From Acetatifactor sp. (lineage in GTDB: Bacteria > Bacillota > Clostridia > Lachnospirales > Lachnospiraceae), in contig JAFLRO010000003.1 of assembly GCA_022511425.1 (NCBI GenBank), positions 1 to 64,000 of the forward strand: a stretch of 64,000 nt of DNA. Reading direction: 5' to 3'. How positions within the stretch are numbered: the first letter of the stretch is position 1; every line of letters starts with the position of its first letter. Both the position numbers and the translations under genes were made by a program. Below are positions 36,897 to 45,653 of the stretch, in pieces. A model generated the notes under the pieces. That model ran no database searches. It saw only the letters and a program-made list of their open reading frames with translations, and was not told the DNA's origin.

Positions 36897-39503
36897 GTGC
36901 AAAACATATCCACTGAGGTGATCAATCTAAAGGAAATGCAGCGCTTGCAGGAGGGATTCTGCAAGGCTACCGGACTGTGTGCATGCTGTCTGTCAGATGA
37001 TGGGCGCAAGATCACGGAACTGTCGGGTACAATGGAGCAGGTGAAAACAGTGGGAAAATATCTTGATCTGCCCCAGGTGAAAACGGCTCTGGAGCGGGTG
37101 GAGAAAGGATCTCTGGAAGACCAGGCCTTTGAAGATCTTGGAACGGAAGGTGCCGGCCGGGTGGCGGCAGTAGCCGTGCGCGTGGACGGAATTACTGTGC
37201 TCCAATGGCTGGTATTCTGCTTAAATCCCGATAGACAGAAAGATGCCGCTGATTTTGAAAATGCAGTTGATCTTTTGAGAGATGCCAGTTGTTCGCTGTT
37301 TTCCAACAAACTCTCCAGTTTCAATGCCGAGGTGGAACGGCAGAAGAGTGTCTCCGCAGAGGAGGAGATGAGCAGGAATTTCCAGAATGTAGTGGCTTTG
37401 GCAAGACTGATTCAACTGCTGGACAGCGATGAAGGTGTGGAGAAGCTGATGGAGAAATGGCTGGGAATTCTCAGCAGCCACCTTCAGGTGGATACGGCCC
37501 AACTCTATAGGACGAACCATGTTGCCGACACTATGGATGTGCTTTGTGAGTGGCTTCGCCCGGGGCAGCATTCCATATACGATAAGATAGGAAGACTGCA
37601 GATACCGCGGTTTCTTAAAACAGAAAAAGATATGATCATTGCGTCCGATTCTTCTGATTCGGTTATACAGGAATATCTGAAGGAGTGGAATCTGAGGGCT
37701 ATAATTCAGACACCGATCTTGCGGCAGGAGGGAAAAGGCGCCCTGATGCTGTCACTGAATCATAGAAAGTCTCATGTGTGGGATATGGAGGAGATCAGGT
37801 TTGTCGGAGATGCAGTGAGGATATTTCAGAATATCCTTACCAGAAGGATGCAGAAAAACTCCCTGAATAACTCCAGACAGACACTTGAGACGATGCTTGA
37901 TAACGTGGGCTGTGCAGTGTATGTTGCAGATTCTAAGACCGGAAAAGTGCTGTTTGCTAACAGCCTGCTACAGAACACCTTTGCATCAGAGCTTATGGAC
38001 GGCACCTTTGAGAATCTGCTGGAGAGGGGGCTTGACCAGGGGCAGAGCAGCGGTATCTACGAGATTCATCACGTGAAGAAGGATCGTTGGTACGATTTGA
38101 TGCACACGGAGATCACCTGGGTGGAAGGGGAGTCCGCCGTGCTTTACTCCCTTTACGATATTACGGACAAAAAAATCTATCAGCGGAGAATTGAGCAGCA
38201 GGCCTACACTGACTTTTTGACAGGTCTCTACAACCGCATGTGCTGTGAGCGGGATCTGGCACGTTACGTGGACCGCGCCAGAAAATCAGGGCAGACAGGT
38301 GCATTGCTATATATGGACCTGGATGATTTCAAGCATATAAACGATGGCTTGGGACACCAGTACGGAGATGTGCTGCTGAAAGCGATTTCTCACGCACTCC
38401 AGAGAATACCTGGAATTGAGCAAACCTGCTATCGTGTGGGCGGTGATGAATTTGTCATTGTAGTTCCGCATGATAAGTACGTAGAATATGACAGGATTGT
38501 GGAGGACATCAGGGAGATCTTTGAGCGGCCCTGGTTCCTGAAAGATGCGGATTATTATTGTACCATGAGTATGGGAAGTGTCACTTTCCCGGATTTGGGA
38601 GAGTCGGTGACTGAACTGGTAAAAAAAGCCGATATTGCCATGTATGAGGCGAAAAAGGGCGGCAAGAACCGTATTGTGACCTATATAGAGGGACTCAACG
38701 CAGTTTCAGGCAGGCGTCTCGACATGGAGCGCAACATGCGAGATGCCACTGCGGAAGGCTATAATGAGTTTGAAGTCTATTACCAACCCATCATCGACGT
38801 GCAGGACGGCGTCAAATGTGCGGGAGCGGAGGCATTGATACGCTGGAACAGCTCGAAGCTGGGATTCATCCCCCCGGCGGAGTTCATTCCTCTGGCAGAG
38901 TATTTGGGTCTGATCAATCCCATCGGCAATCATGTTCTGAAGGAAGCCTGTATTCAATGTAAGAAATGGAATGACAACGGCTATCCTGACTATAAGATAA
39001 ATGTAAATCTGTCCGTAGTGCAGCTGCTTCAGACGGACGTGGTGGATATTGTAGAGAGTACTATTGAGGAGACTGGCATCCGACCCAGGAATCTGACGCT
39101 GGAGGTAACGGAGAGCCTGGCTATCAATGACATGATGCGGATGAAAGAAATCCTGAACCGCATCAAGGCTCTGGGTGTGAGGATCGCGCTGGATGACTTC
39201 GGCACTGGCTATTCCTCCCTGAACCATATCCGAGAGATTCCCCTTGACCTGATCAAAGTGGATCAGAGCTTTGTAAAGGGTTTGGCGGAGGACGCCTATT
39301 CCCAGTCCTTCATCAAGATGGTGGCGGAACTGGCAGGTACGCTGGGCGTCAACGTCTGTGTGGAAGGAATAGAGACTATAGATCAGTACAGGGCGCTGAA
39401 GGATATGAATGTCAAGTACATACAGGGATTTTATTTCGACCGTCCCATGAAGCGGGAGGATTTTGAGCAGAAATATGTTGCAAATAAAAGCGAAAGCGAG
39501 TAA
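36897..39503 (+). CDS. Diguanylate cyclase/phosphodiesterase with PocR-like, GAF and PAS sensors
   Basis: 868 residues: PocR-like sensory domain (about 5-145), GAF-like domain (about 165-315), PAS (about 325-425), GGDEF (about 430-595; GGDEF at 515-519) and EAL (about 605-860; EALIRW 645-650, DDFGTGYSS 766-774, VEGIET 822-827). Both catalytic motifs are complete, so it may both make and break c-di-GMP; no RxxD inhibitory site precedes GGDEF. No membrane segments, so it senses a cytoplasmic signal. The start is GTG after AGGTGG, 22 bases after guaB, which supplies GTP precursors. Confidence 0.92.
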   Translation: MQNISTEVINLKEMQRLQEGFCKATGLCACCLSDDGRKITELSGTMEQVKTVGKYLDLPQVKTALERVEKGSLEDQAFEDLGTEGAGRVAAVAVRVDGITVLQWLVFCLNPDRQKDAADFENAVDLLRDASCSLFSNKLSSFNAEVERQKSVSAEEEMSRNFQNVVALARLIQLLDSDEGVEKLMEKWLGILSSHLQVDTAQLYRTNHVADTMDVLCEWLRPGQHSIYDKIGRLQIPRFLKTEKDMIIASDSSDSVIQEYLKEWNLRAIIQTPILRQEGKGALMLSLNHRKSHVWDMEEIRFVGDAVRIFQNILTRRMQKNSLNNSRQTLETMLDNVGCAVYVADSKTGKVLFANSLLQNTFASELMDGTFENLLERGLDQGQSSGIYEIHHVKKDRWYDLMHTEITWVEGESAVLYSLYDITDKKIYQRRIEQQAYTDFLTGLYNRMCCERDLARYVDRARKSGQTGALLYMDLDDFKHINDGLGHQYGDVLLKAISHALQRIPGIEQTCYRVGGDEFVIVVPHDKYVEYDRIVEDIREIFERPWFLKDADYYCTMSMGSVTFPDLGESVTELVKKADIAMYEAKKGGKNRIVTYIEGLNAVSGRRLDMERNMRDATAEGYNEFEVYYQPIIDVQDGVKCAGAEALIRWNSSKLGFIPPAEFIPLAEYLGLINPIGNHVLKEACIQCKKWNDNGYPDYKINVNLSVVQLLQTDVVDIVESTIEETGIRPRNLTLEVTESLAINDMMRMKEILNRIKALGVRIALDDFGTGYSSLNHIREIPLDLIKVDQSFVKGLAEDAYSQSFIKMVAELAGTLGVNVCVEGIETIDQYRALKDMNVKYIQGFYFDRPMKREDFEQKYVANKSESE

Positions 39504-39509
39504 TATAAA

Positions 39510-39624
39510 AGAAGTAGCTGCATGACTGGCGGAAGTGGGAGCACCCACGGGAAGTGCAGCGGGATTTATGAGCCGACCGCCTGGGCACCACTCGTCTTGT
39601 GATGCGCAGACGGGCGGCTTTATT
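39510..39624 (+). promoter_or_regulatory. ZTP (pfl) riboswitch with terminator
   Basis: The aptamer shows the conserved GACTGGCGG (39524-39532), the hairpin GTGGG-AGCA-CCCAC (39535-39548) and the 3' core CCGCCTGGGCA (39577-39587). The expression platform is a terminator in which AGCCG-A-CCG (39571-39579) pairs with CGG-G-CGGCT (39611-39619), then TTATT; it takes apart the aptamer's 3' half, so ligand binding should turn expression on. ZTP/ZMP build up when 10-formyl-THF is low, fitting purO and the AICAR formyltransferase downstream. Confidence 0.9.
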
Positions 39625-39649
39625 AATAAGTTGACGGAGGAAGAAAATT

Positions 39650-40360
39650 ATGCTGAAACTGGACATGGAACTGAAGAACAACGAATATCCCGGAAGAGGT
39701 ATCGTGATTGGACGATCAGCCGATGGAAAGTACGCTGTGACAGCATACTTTATCATGGGCAGAAGCTCCAACAGCCGCAATCGTGTATTCGTGACAGAAG
39801 GAGAGGGAATCCGCACCGAAGCCTTCGATCCCTCCAAACTGGAGGATCCCAGTCTGATTATCTATGCCCCTGTGAGGGTGCTAAATTGTGACACAATTGT
39901 CACAAATGGAGACCAGACAGATACCATATATGATGGTCTGAAAGCCGGTAAGACTTTTGAGCAGTCCTTGAGAAGCCGTGAATTTGAGCCGGACGGACCC
40001 AACTATACTCCCAGAATTTCGGGTATCATGCATATAGAAAACGGCGCTTATCACTTTGCGCTATCCATCTTAAAGAGCAACGACGGCGATCCTTCCTGTT
40101 GCAACCGCTATACCTTTACCTATGACAATCCGATACCGGGAGAGGGCCGATTCATTCATACTTACATGCATGACGGAAATCCCTTGCCCAGTTTTCAGGG
40201 CGAACCCAAGAAGGTGGAAATGACCGGGGATATTGACAGTTTCACGGATATGGTGTGGAACAGCCTGAACGAAGACAACAAGGTATCCCTGTTTGTGCGC
40301 TACATTGACATTGCCACCGGTAAGTATGAGACCAGGATTGTGAACAAAAACAAATCATAA
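39650..40360 (+). CDS. purO: IMP cyclohydrolase, PurO type
   Basis: 236 residues of the archaeal-type IMP cyclohydrolase family: NEYPGRGIVIGRS start, RNCDTIV-like VLNCDTIVTNGDQTD, and NYTPRISGI. It closes FAICAR to IMP, the last step of purine synthesis, replacing the cyclohydrolase half of PurH. Start ATG 39650 with GGAGGAA. It lies under the ZTP riboswitch and is followed 84 bases later by the transformylase gene. Confidence 0.9.
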   Translation: MLKLDMELKNNEYPGRGIVIGRSADGKYAVTAYFIMGRSSNSRNRVFVTEGEGIRTEAFDPSKLEDPSLIIYAPVRVLNCDTIVTNGDQTDTIYDGLKAGKTFEQSLRSREFEPDGPNYTPRISGIMHIENGAYHFALSILKSNDGDPSCCNRYTFTYDNPIPGEGRFIHTYMHDGNPLPSFQGEPKKVEMTGDIDSFTDMVWNSLNEDNKVSLFVRYIDIATGKYETRIVNKNKS

Positions 40361-40444
40361 CCAGCATGCGGAATAAATTAAGCGGCGAAGCGACTGTGGG
40401 CAGAAAACATGAATATTTGAATGATAAAATGGAGAGAAAAGAAT

Positions 40445-41623
40445 ATGAAAGAGATTGAACTGAAATACGGATGCAACCCCAACCAAAAGCCATCCAGGAT
40501 CTACATGGAGGACGGCAGCGACCTGCCCGTCACCGTTTTGAATGGCAGACCCGGCTATATTAACTTCCTGGATGCATTCAATGGCTGGCAGCTTGTGAAG
40601 GAGCTGAAGGAGGCCACCGGCCTTCCCGCAGCCACCTCCTTTAAGCATGTATCTCCAGCCGGCGCTGCAGTGGGTCTTCCATTGAATGATACGCTGGCGA
40701 AGATATACTGGGTGGATGACCTGGGAGAACTGTCCCCCCTGGCCTGTGCTTATGCCAGGGCAAGGGGTGCGGATAGAATGTCCTCCTTCGGGGACTTTAT
40801 CGCCCTTTCCGATGTCTGCGATGGGGATACGGCGCGCCTGATCAAGAGAGAGGTGTCAGACGGTGTCATCGCGCCCGGCTATACGGAGGAAGCGCTGGCT
40901 ATCTTAAAAGAGAAGAAAAAAGGCGCATACAATGTGATTCAGATCGATGAAGCCTATATGCCTGCACCTCAGGAGAAGAAGCAGGTATACGGCATTACCT
41001 TCGAACAGGGCAGGAACGAGCTGGACGTGAACGGCGATCTGCTCTCCAACCTTGTCACCAGGAATAAAGATATCCCCGATAAGGCTCTGATTGACATGAA
41101 GATCGCTCTGATCACTCTGAAGTATACTCAGTCCAACTCTGTATGCTACGTGAAGGACGGACAGGCTATCGGCATCGGAGCAGGCCAGCAGTCCAGGATA
41201 CACTGCACAAGGCTGGCGGGTTCCAAGGCGGACAATTGGTTCCTGCGGCAATCTCCCCAGGTCATGGGACTAAAGTTCGTGGACGGTCTGGGCAGGGCTG
41301 ACAGGGACAATGCCATCGACGTGTATATGGGCGATGAGTACATGGATGTGCTGGCGGATGGTGTGTGGGAAAAGACCTTCAAGGTCAAGCCCCCGGTGTT
41401 TACCCGGGAGGAGAAAAGGGAGTGGCTTAATAAGCTTCAGGATGTGACCCTTGGCTCCGATGCCTTCTTCCCTTTTTCCGACAATATCGAGAGAGCAAAG
41501 AAGAGCGGTGTGAAGTACATCGCTCAGCCCGGCGGCTCTGTCCGGGATGATGCAGTCATTGAATGCTGTGATAAATATGACATGGTGATGGCGTTTACCG
41601 GCATCCGGCTGTTCCATCATTAA
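40445..41623 (+). CDS. AICAR formyltransferase, stand-alone (PurH C-terminal domain)
   Basis: 392 residues matching only the transformylase half of PurH: LKYGCNPNQKP, TSFKHVSPAGAAVG (catalytic Lys-His) and SDAFFPFSDNIERA. It formylates AICAR with 10-formyl-THF. The N-terminal cyclohydrolase domain of normal PurH is absent and PurO upstream supplies it. The ATG at 40445 has GGAGAG upstream. The 84-base gap before it holds nothing I can name. Confidence 0.93.
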   Translation: MKEIELKYGCNPNQKPSRIYMEDGSDLPVTVLNGRPGYINFLDAFNGWQLVKELKEATGLPAATSFKHVSPAGAAVGLPLNDTLAKIYWVDDLGELSPLACAYARARGADRMSSFGDFIALSDVCDGDTARLIKREVSDGVIAPGYTEEALAILKEKKKGAYNVIQIDEAYMPAPQEKKQVYGITFEQGRNELDVNGDLLSNLVTRNKDIPDKALIDMKIALITLKYTQSNSVCYVKDGQAIGIGAGQQSRIHCTRLAGSKADNWFLRQSPQVMGLKFVDGLGRADRDNAIDVYMGDEYMDVLADGVWEKTFKVKPPVFTREEKREWLNKLQDVTLGSDAFFPFSDNIERAKKSGVKYIAQPGGSVRDDAVIECCDKYDMVMAFTGIRLFHH

Positions 41624-41633
41624 GGAGAACCAT

Positions 41634-43145
41634 ATGAGATTATCAGAATTGGAGAAATACGACAAAATCACTATACAGTGCCACGACAACCCGGACGCGG
41701 ATGCTCTGGCATCCGGCTTCGGTCTCTACTGCTATTATCGCAGCAAGGGAAAGGACGTCCGGCTGGTATACAGCGGCAGGAATCAGATACAGAAATCGAA
41801 CCTGCGGCTGATGGTGGATAAACTTAATCTGCCGGTTGAGTATGTGAGTGCGGGAGACAGTGGCGTTGTCACCGTAGAGGGGCTGCTAATCACTGTGGAT
41901 TGCCAGTACGGCGCCGGTAATGTGACGGGGCTGGTGTCCGAGGATGTAGCCGTCATCGATCATCATCAGGTAGAGAAGGAGTTGACGCCCCTCAGCGTTA
42001 TCCATTCGAATCTGGGGAGTTGCTCCACCCTGGTCTGGAAACTGCTTCTGGATGAGGATTTTGACATTGACAGCAATGAGCAATTGAGTACGGCTCTTTA
42101 CTACGGCTTGTACACCGATACCAACCAGTTCACCGAACTGTCCAATCCTTTGGACATGGATATGCGGGAAGCGCTTCATGCAGACAATAGCCTGATCACT
42201 TTGTTTCGAAATTCCAACCTGTCCTTAAAGGAGCTGGAGATTGCCGGTATCGCTCTGATCCGGTACAGCTATAATGATGATCACGAGTTTGCAGTCATCA
42301 AGTCGCAGCCCTGTGACCCAAATATTCTGGGATTGATCAGTGATTTTCTGCTACAGGTGGATGCCATCAAGACCTGTGTGGTGTTCAACGAGGTACCCGA
42401 CGGCTATAAATACTCGGTGCGCAGCTGCATCAAGGAAGTAAATGCCAGTGAGCTGGCGGCATTCCTGGCTCAGGATATTGGCTCCGGCGGCGGACATTAC
42501 GAGAAGGCGGGCGGATTTATCAGTCTGTGGAGATATGAGGAGAATTTCCCCACTCTTCATACAGAGGCTTATTTCAACAATCGCATGACCCAGTATTTTG
42601 ATAGTTTTGATTTGATTTATGCCGAGGATTTCCAGGCGGATCTGGAGAATATGAAGCAGTATGAAAAGCGAAACATTCCTGTGGGTTATGTGAAGGCGGA
42701 TCGTGCGCTGCCAGTGGGAACGCCCATCACCATCCGTACTCTGGAGGGAGATGTGGAGCTGACAGTGGATGAGGACCTCTATATCATCATCGGTATCAAG
42801 GGTGAGGTGTATCCTAACCGTCGGGAGAAATTTGAACGTTCATATCGCATACTGGATCAGAAGTACCAACACAACTCGGAACTGGAGTATGTACCTACTA
42901 TCAAGGACCGACAGGATGGGAGCACCTTGACTCTGACCGACTATGCCGGTGTCTGCGTACCCACGGGAAAGGTGAGGATATATGCCCGGGAGCTGGACAG
43001 GGGCGTGAAGGTATTCACAACCTGGGATAAGGCAAAATACATGCTGGGTAAACCCGGAGATTATTTAGCTGTTCGGTGTGATGACCTGCACGATGTGTAT
43101 GTAGTGGAAAGGGACATTTTTGACAAGAGCTATGACGAAGTATAA
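41634..43145 (+). CDS. DHH-family phosphoesterase with C-terminal extension
   Basis: 503 residues. The DHH part (1-300) has HDNPDADALASG (17-28), DHH (109-111), the metal-binding YTDT (160-163) and the DHHA1 motif GGGHYEKAGG (285-294), as in NrnA-type enzymes that cleave short oligonucleotides, pAp or cyclic-dinucleotide products. The last 200 residues are a beta-rich extension I do not recognise; NrnA itself is only about 320 long. It starts 11 bases after the AICAR formyltransferase gene with AAGGAG, and overlaps the TIR gene. Confidence 0.85.
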   Translation: MRLSELEKYDKITIQCHDNPDADALASGFGLYCYYRSKGKDVRLVYSGRNQIQKSNLRLMVDKLNLPVEYVSAGDSGVVTVEGLLITVDCQYGAGNVTGLVSEDVAVIDHHQVEKELTPLSVIHSNLGSCSTLVWKLLLDEDFDIDSNEQLSTALYYGLYTDTNQFTELSNPLDMDMREALHADNSLITLFRNSNLSLKELEIAGIALIRYSYNDDHEFAVIKSQPCDPNILGLISDFLLQVDAIKTCVVFNEVPDGYKYSVRSCIKEVNASELAAFLAQDIGSGGGHYEKAGGFISLWRYEENFPTLHTEAYFNNRMTQYFDSFDLIYAEDFQADLENMKQYEKRNIPVGYVKADRALPVGTPITIRTLEGDVELTVDEDLYIIIGIKGEVYPNRREKFERSYRILDQKYQHNSELEYVPTIKDRQDGSTLTLTDYAGVCVPTGKVRIYARELDRGVKVFTTWDKAKYMLGKPGDYLAVRCDDLHDVYVVERDIFDKSYDEV

Positions 43146-45606
43146 GTACGACGCATTTATCAGTTACAGGCATACAGAGCTGGATAAATTCACTGCAGAA
43201 CTTCTCCACAGACAGCTGGAGGCATTTCGTCTGCCGGGGAATCTTGCCCGACAGAGAAAAGGGCAGCGCACCCGTATTAACAGGGTATTTCGCGATAAGG
43301 ATGAGCTGCCTCTGACCAATAATCTGGAAGACCCCATTATGCAGGCTCTTGGGGATTCTGACTATCTGATTGTGATTTGTTCCCCCAGGCTTAATGAGTC
43401 CCTGTGGTGCAGAAAGGAGATTGAGACATTCATCTCCATGCACGGCAGAGAGAAGGTACTGGCAGTACTCATAGAGGGTGAACCCGATGAGTCGTTCCCG
43501 GAGGAGCTTTTGTATCGGGAGGAGACTGTCACCGATGCGGACGGTACCAGCCATGTGGAGCGGATTCCTATGGAGCCTCTGGCAGCGGACATCAGGGGGA
43601 AGGATAAACGCGCCATGAAAAAGGCGCTGAAGACGGAGCTGCTTAGATTGCTGGCTCCCATGTTCTCCCTGAACTACGATGACTTGAGGCAGCGTCACAG
43701 GGAACGTCGCATGAAGCGTATTCTGGCGGCATCCTTGAGTGTGGGCGCAGTGTGCCTTGCCTTTGGCACCGTCAGTACCGCTATGGCGCTTCGTATCAAG
43801 AGCCAAAATGTGCAGATACAGGCCCAATCGGATGAAATATTACAGCAAAATGAAGAGATCAGGAAGCAGAACGAAGCCATTCAACGGCAGAATCAGGAGA
43901 TAACGGAGCAGAACGAGACGCTTCTGAATCATCAGGCTGTGGGGCTTGCAGAGGAATCCTCCCGGCTGTTGGCTGCCGGCGACAGGGTCGGCGCCATAGA
44001 GGCGGCCCGGAATGCCCTGACCTCTTATCAGGGAAGCGAGATGCCATATACGCCGGAGGCATTTTTTGCCCTGACGGAAAGCCTCCGTGTCTATGATAAC
44101 GGTATATCCATAAAGCCCATGTACCAGATGGAAACCATGGGGGTTATCTACTATATGAAGCTGACGCCGGACGGGAAGACCCTAATGACTTACGACAACT
44201 CCCAGTGCTTAACGGTATGGGATGTGGAAAGCGGCAGCAGAATTTATGAAGTGCGGGAGTTAAGTCTTTATAACGAGGACAGCTTTACTGCTCTGGGAAA
44301 CGACAGGATAGCCTACAAGGCCGTGAATGGATATTTGGATATTTATGACATAACGGCCGGAGAGGTAATTGATGAGCTGGAATACGACTATGTGAGCAAC
44401 ATTTATGCGGATAGAGAAGGAAAGCGGATTGTCCTGGAGGGATTTAGAGGGCTGTGGTTCTTAAACGGAGAGACTTTTGAAGAAACAGGCTTCATAGAGA
44501 AGAACGGTATTTTTTATGGAACAGCCATGAGTTCGGACGGCGTATTCCTTGCCTTTCAGGAGGAGCTGGAGGACGAGAGCAGGATATTACGCCTTTGGAA
44601 CCTGGAGACGGGTGAGGAATGTTCCAGGATGAATACGGGGAAGCGTTCTCTGAAAAAGATCTTGTATCGGGACGGTACGGCATATGTGCTGTTGAATGAA
44701 GCTTCGGCGGCTTATGATTCCGTGAACGCAACAGTACTGGCGTGGGATTACAGCTCAGGAAAGATACTGTGGGAGTATCATACGGAGGATTACGGCGGCG
44801 ATATCCTGCTGCCCTATGTGGAAGGCGCGACACGGATGCTCTTGACGGTCACCTTTGAAGGGAAACTTTTAGATCTTTCGGACGGCTCGGAGGTGGAGAG
44901 CTTCCCATATGGCAACAGCATTGCCGGTGCAGCTGCCTTTAAGAATATTGACTATTTCATGGTATTTACAAGAGTTGGCGAACTCCACACTATAGTTGTT
45001 GATCAATTGATGGATTACTATAACACCGCTACCCTTTTGAGCCACTCCCAGAATGTCAAAACATTTCTTGTAGCAGAGAACGGATTTGTGCTCCTGCCTT
45101 ATCAGGACAACCGGGTTACCTATTATATGCTAAGCACCGGAGAGGATCTTGTACCCTACGAAGGGGAAGCACCCGCCCCGGAGTCGGAGCAGGACATCGG
45201 CCTTTATGCGAATACAAAAGCACAGGAACTGGGACTTGTGAAGGCAGCGCTGGCTACTCATATCTTTTATAACGGGGATGAATCAAAGCTATTTGTCACA
45301 TACTCGGACAACACGCTGGAAATTTATCAGACATCGGATATGACTCTGCTAAATACTTTGAAGGAGATCAGGGGAACACCGAACCAGTTCCTGGGAACGG
45401 ACAAAGCGGGAAATATGTATATCGCGGGGTATTCCTATGGGTATATGCTGGATGCACAGTGCCATCCTCTGGCAGTCATTGAGGGTCTGCTTGGGGTGGA
45501 CCAGGCAAACAATCGGCTGATCGTGGGCCGGTATGATAAAAAATATACAGTGCCAATCTACACTGTGGAAGAACTGCTTGCTAAGGCAGCGCAAGGTGTG
45601 CTATGA
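43120..45606 (+). CDS. TIR - transmembrane - coiled coil - beta-propeller protein
   Basis: 828 residues: TIR domain (about 8-180; DAFISYRH, FRDKDELP, and the conserved WCRKE with candidate catalytic Glu100), one membrane helix (about 201-223), a heptad-rich coiled coil of Gln/Asn/Glu (224-270), a short helical repeat, then a WD40/propeller-like region (about 330-828; VWDVESGSRIYEV, LRLWNLETGEECS). TIR domains either split NAD or scaffold signalling. The TTG at 43120 sits 5 bases after AAAGGGA; the ATG at 43132 is the alternative. Either way it overlaps the DHH gene. Confidence 0.85.
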   Translation: MTRAMTKYKYDAFISYRHTELDKFTAELLHRQLEAFRLPGNLARQRKGQRTRINRVFRDKDELPLTNNLEDPIMQALGDSDYLIVICSPRLNESLWCRKEIETFISMHGREKVLAVLIEGEPDESFPEELLYREETVTDADGTSHVERIPMEPLAADIRGKDKRAMKKALKTELLRLLAPMFSLNYDDLRQRHRERRMKRILAASLSVGAVCLAFGTVSTAMALRIKSQNVQIQAQSDEILQQNEEIRKQNEAIQRQNQEITEQNETLLNHQAVGLAEESSRLLAAGDRVGAIEAARNALTSYQGSEMPYTPEAFFALTESLRVYDNGISIKPMYQMETMGVIYYMKLTPDGKTLMTYDNSQCLTVWDVESGSRIYEVRELSLYNEDSFTALGNDRIAYKAVNGYLDIYDITAGEVIDELEYDYVSNIYADREGKRIVLEGFRGLWFLNGETFEETGFIEKNGIFYGTAMSSDGVFLAFQEELEDESRILRLWNLETGEECSRMNTGKRSLKKILYRDGTAYVLLNEASAAYDSVNATVLAWDYSSGKILWEYHTEDYGGDILLPYVEGATRMLLTVTFEGKLLDLSDGSEVESFPYGNSIAGAAAFKNIDYFMVFTRVGELHTIVVDQLMDYYNTATLLSHSQNVKTFLVAENGFVLLPYQDNRVTYYMLSTGEDLVPYEGEAPAPESEQDIGLYANTKAQELGLVKAALATHIFYNGDESKLFVTYSDNTLEIYQTSDMTLLNTLKEIRGTPNQFLGTDKAGNMYIAGYSYGYMLDAQCHPLAVIEGLLGVDQANNRLIVGRYDKKYTVPIYTVEELLAKAAQGVL

Positions 45607-45653
45607 TAGTGGGACAGGGAAAATGAGATTTCCGGAAAGGTAATTCAGACTAT

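Noticed and set aside
39535-39891. 118-codon frame beginning in the ZTP riboswitch
   Set aside because: It lies across the aptamer, terminator and the start of purO in another frame, with no ribosome site.
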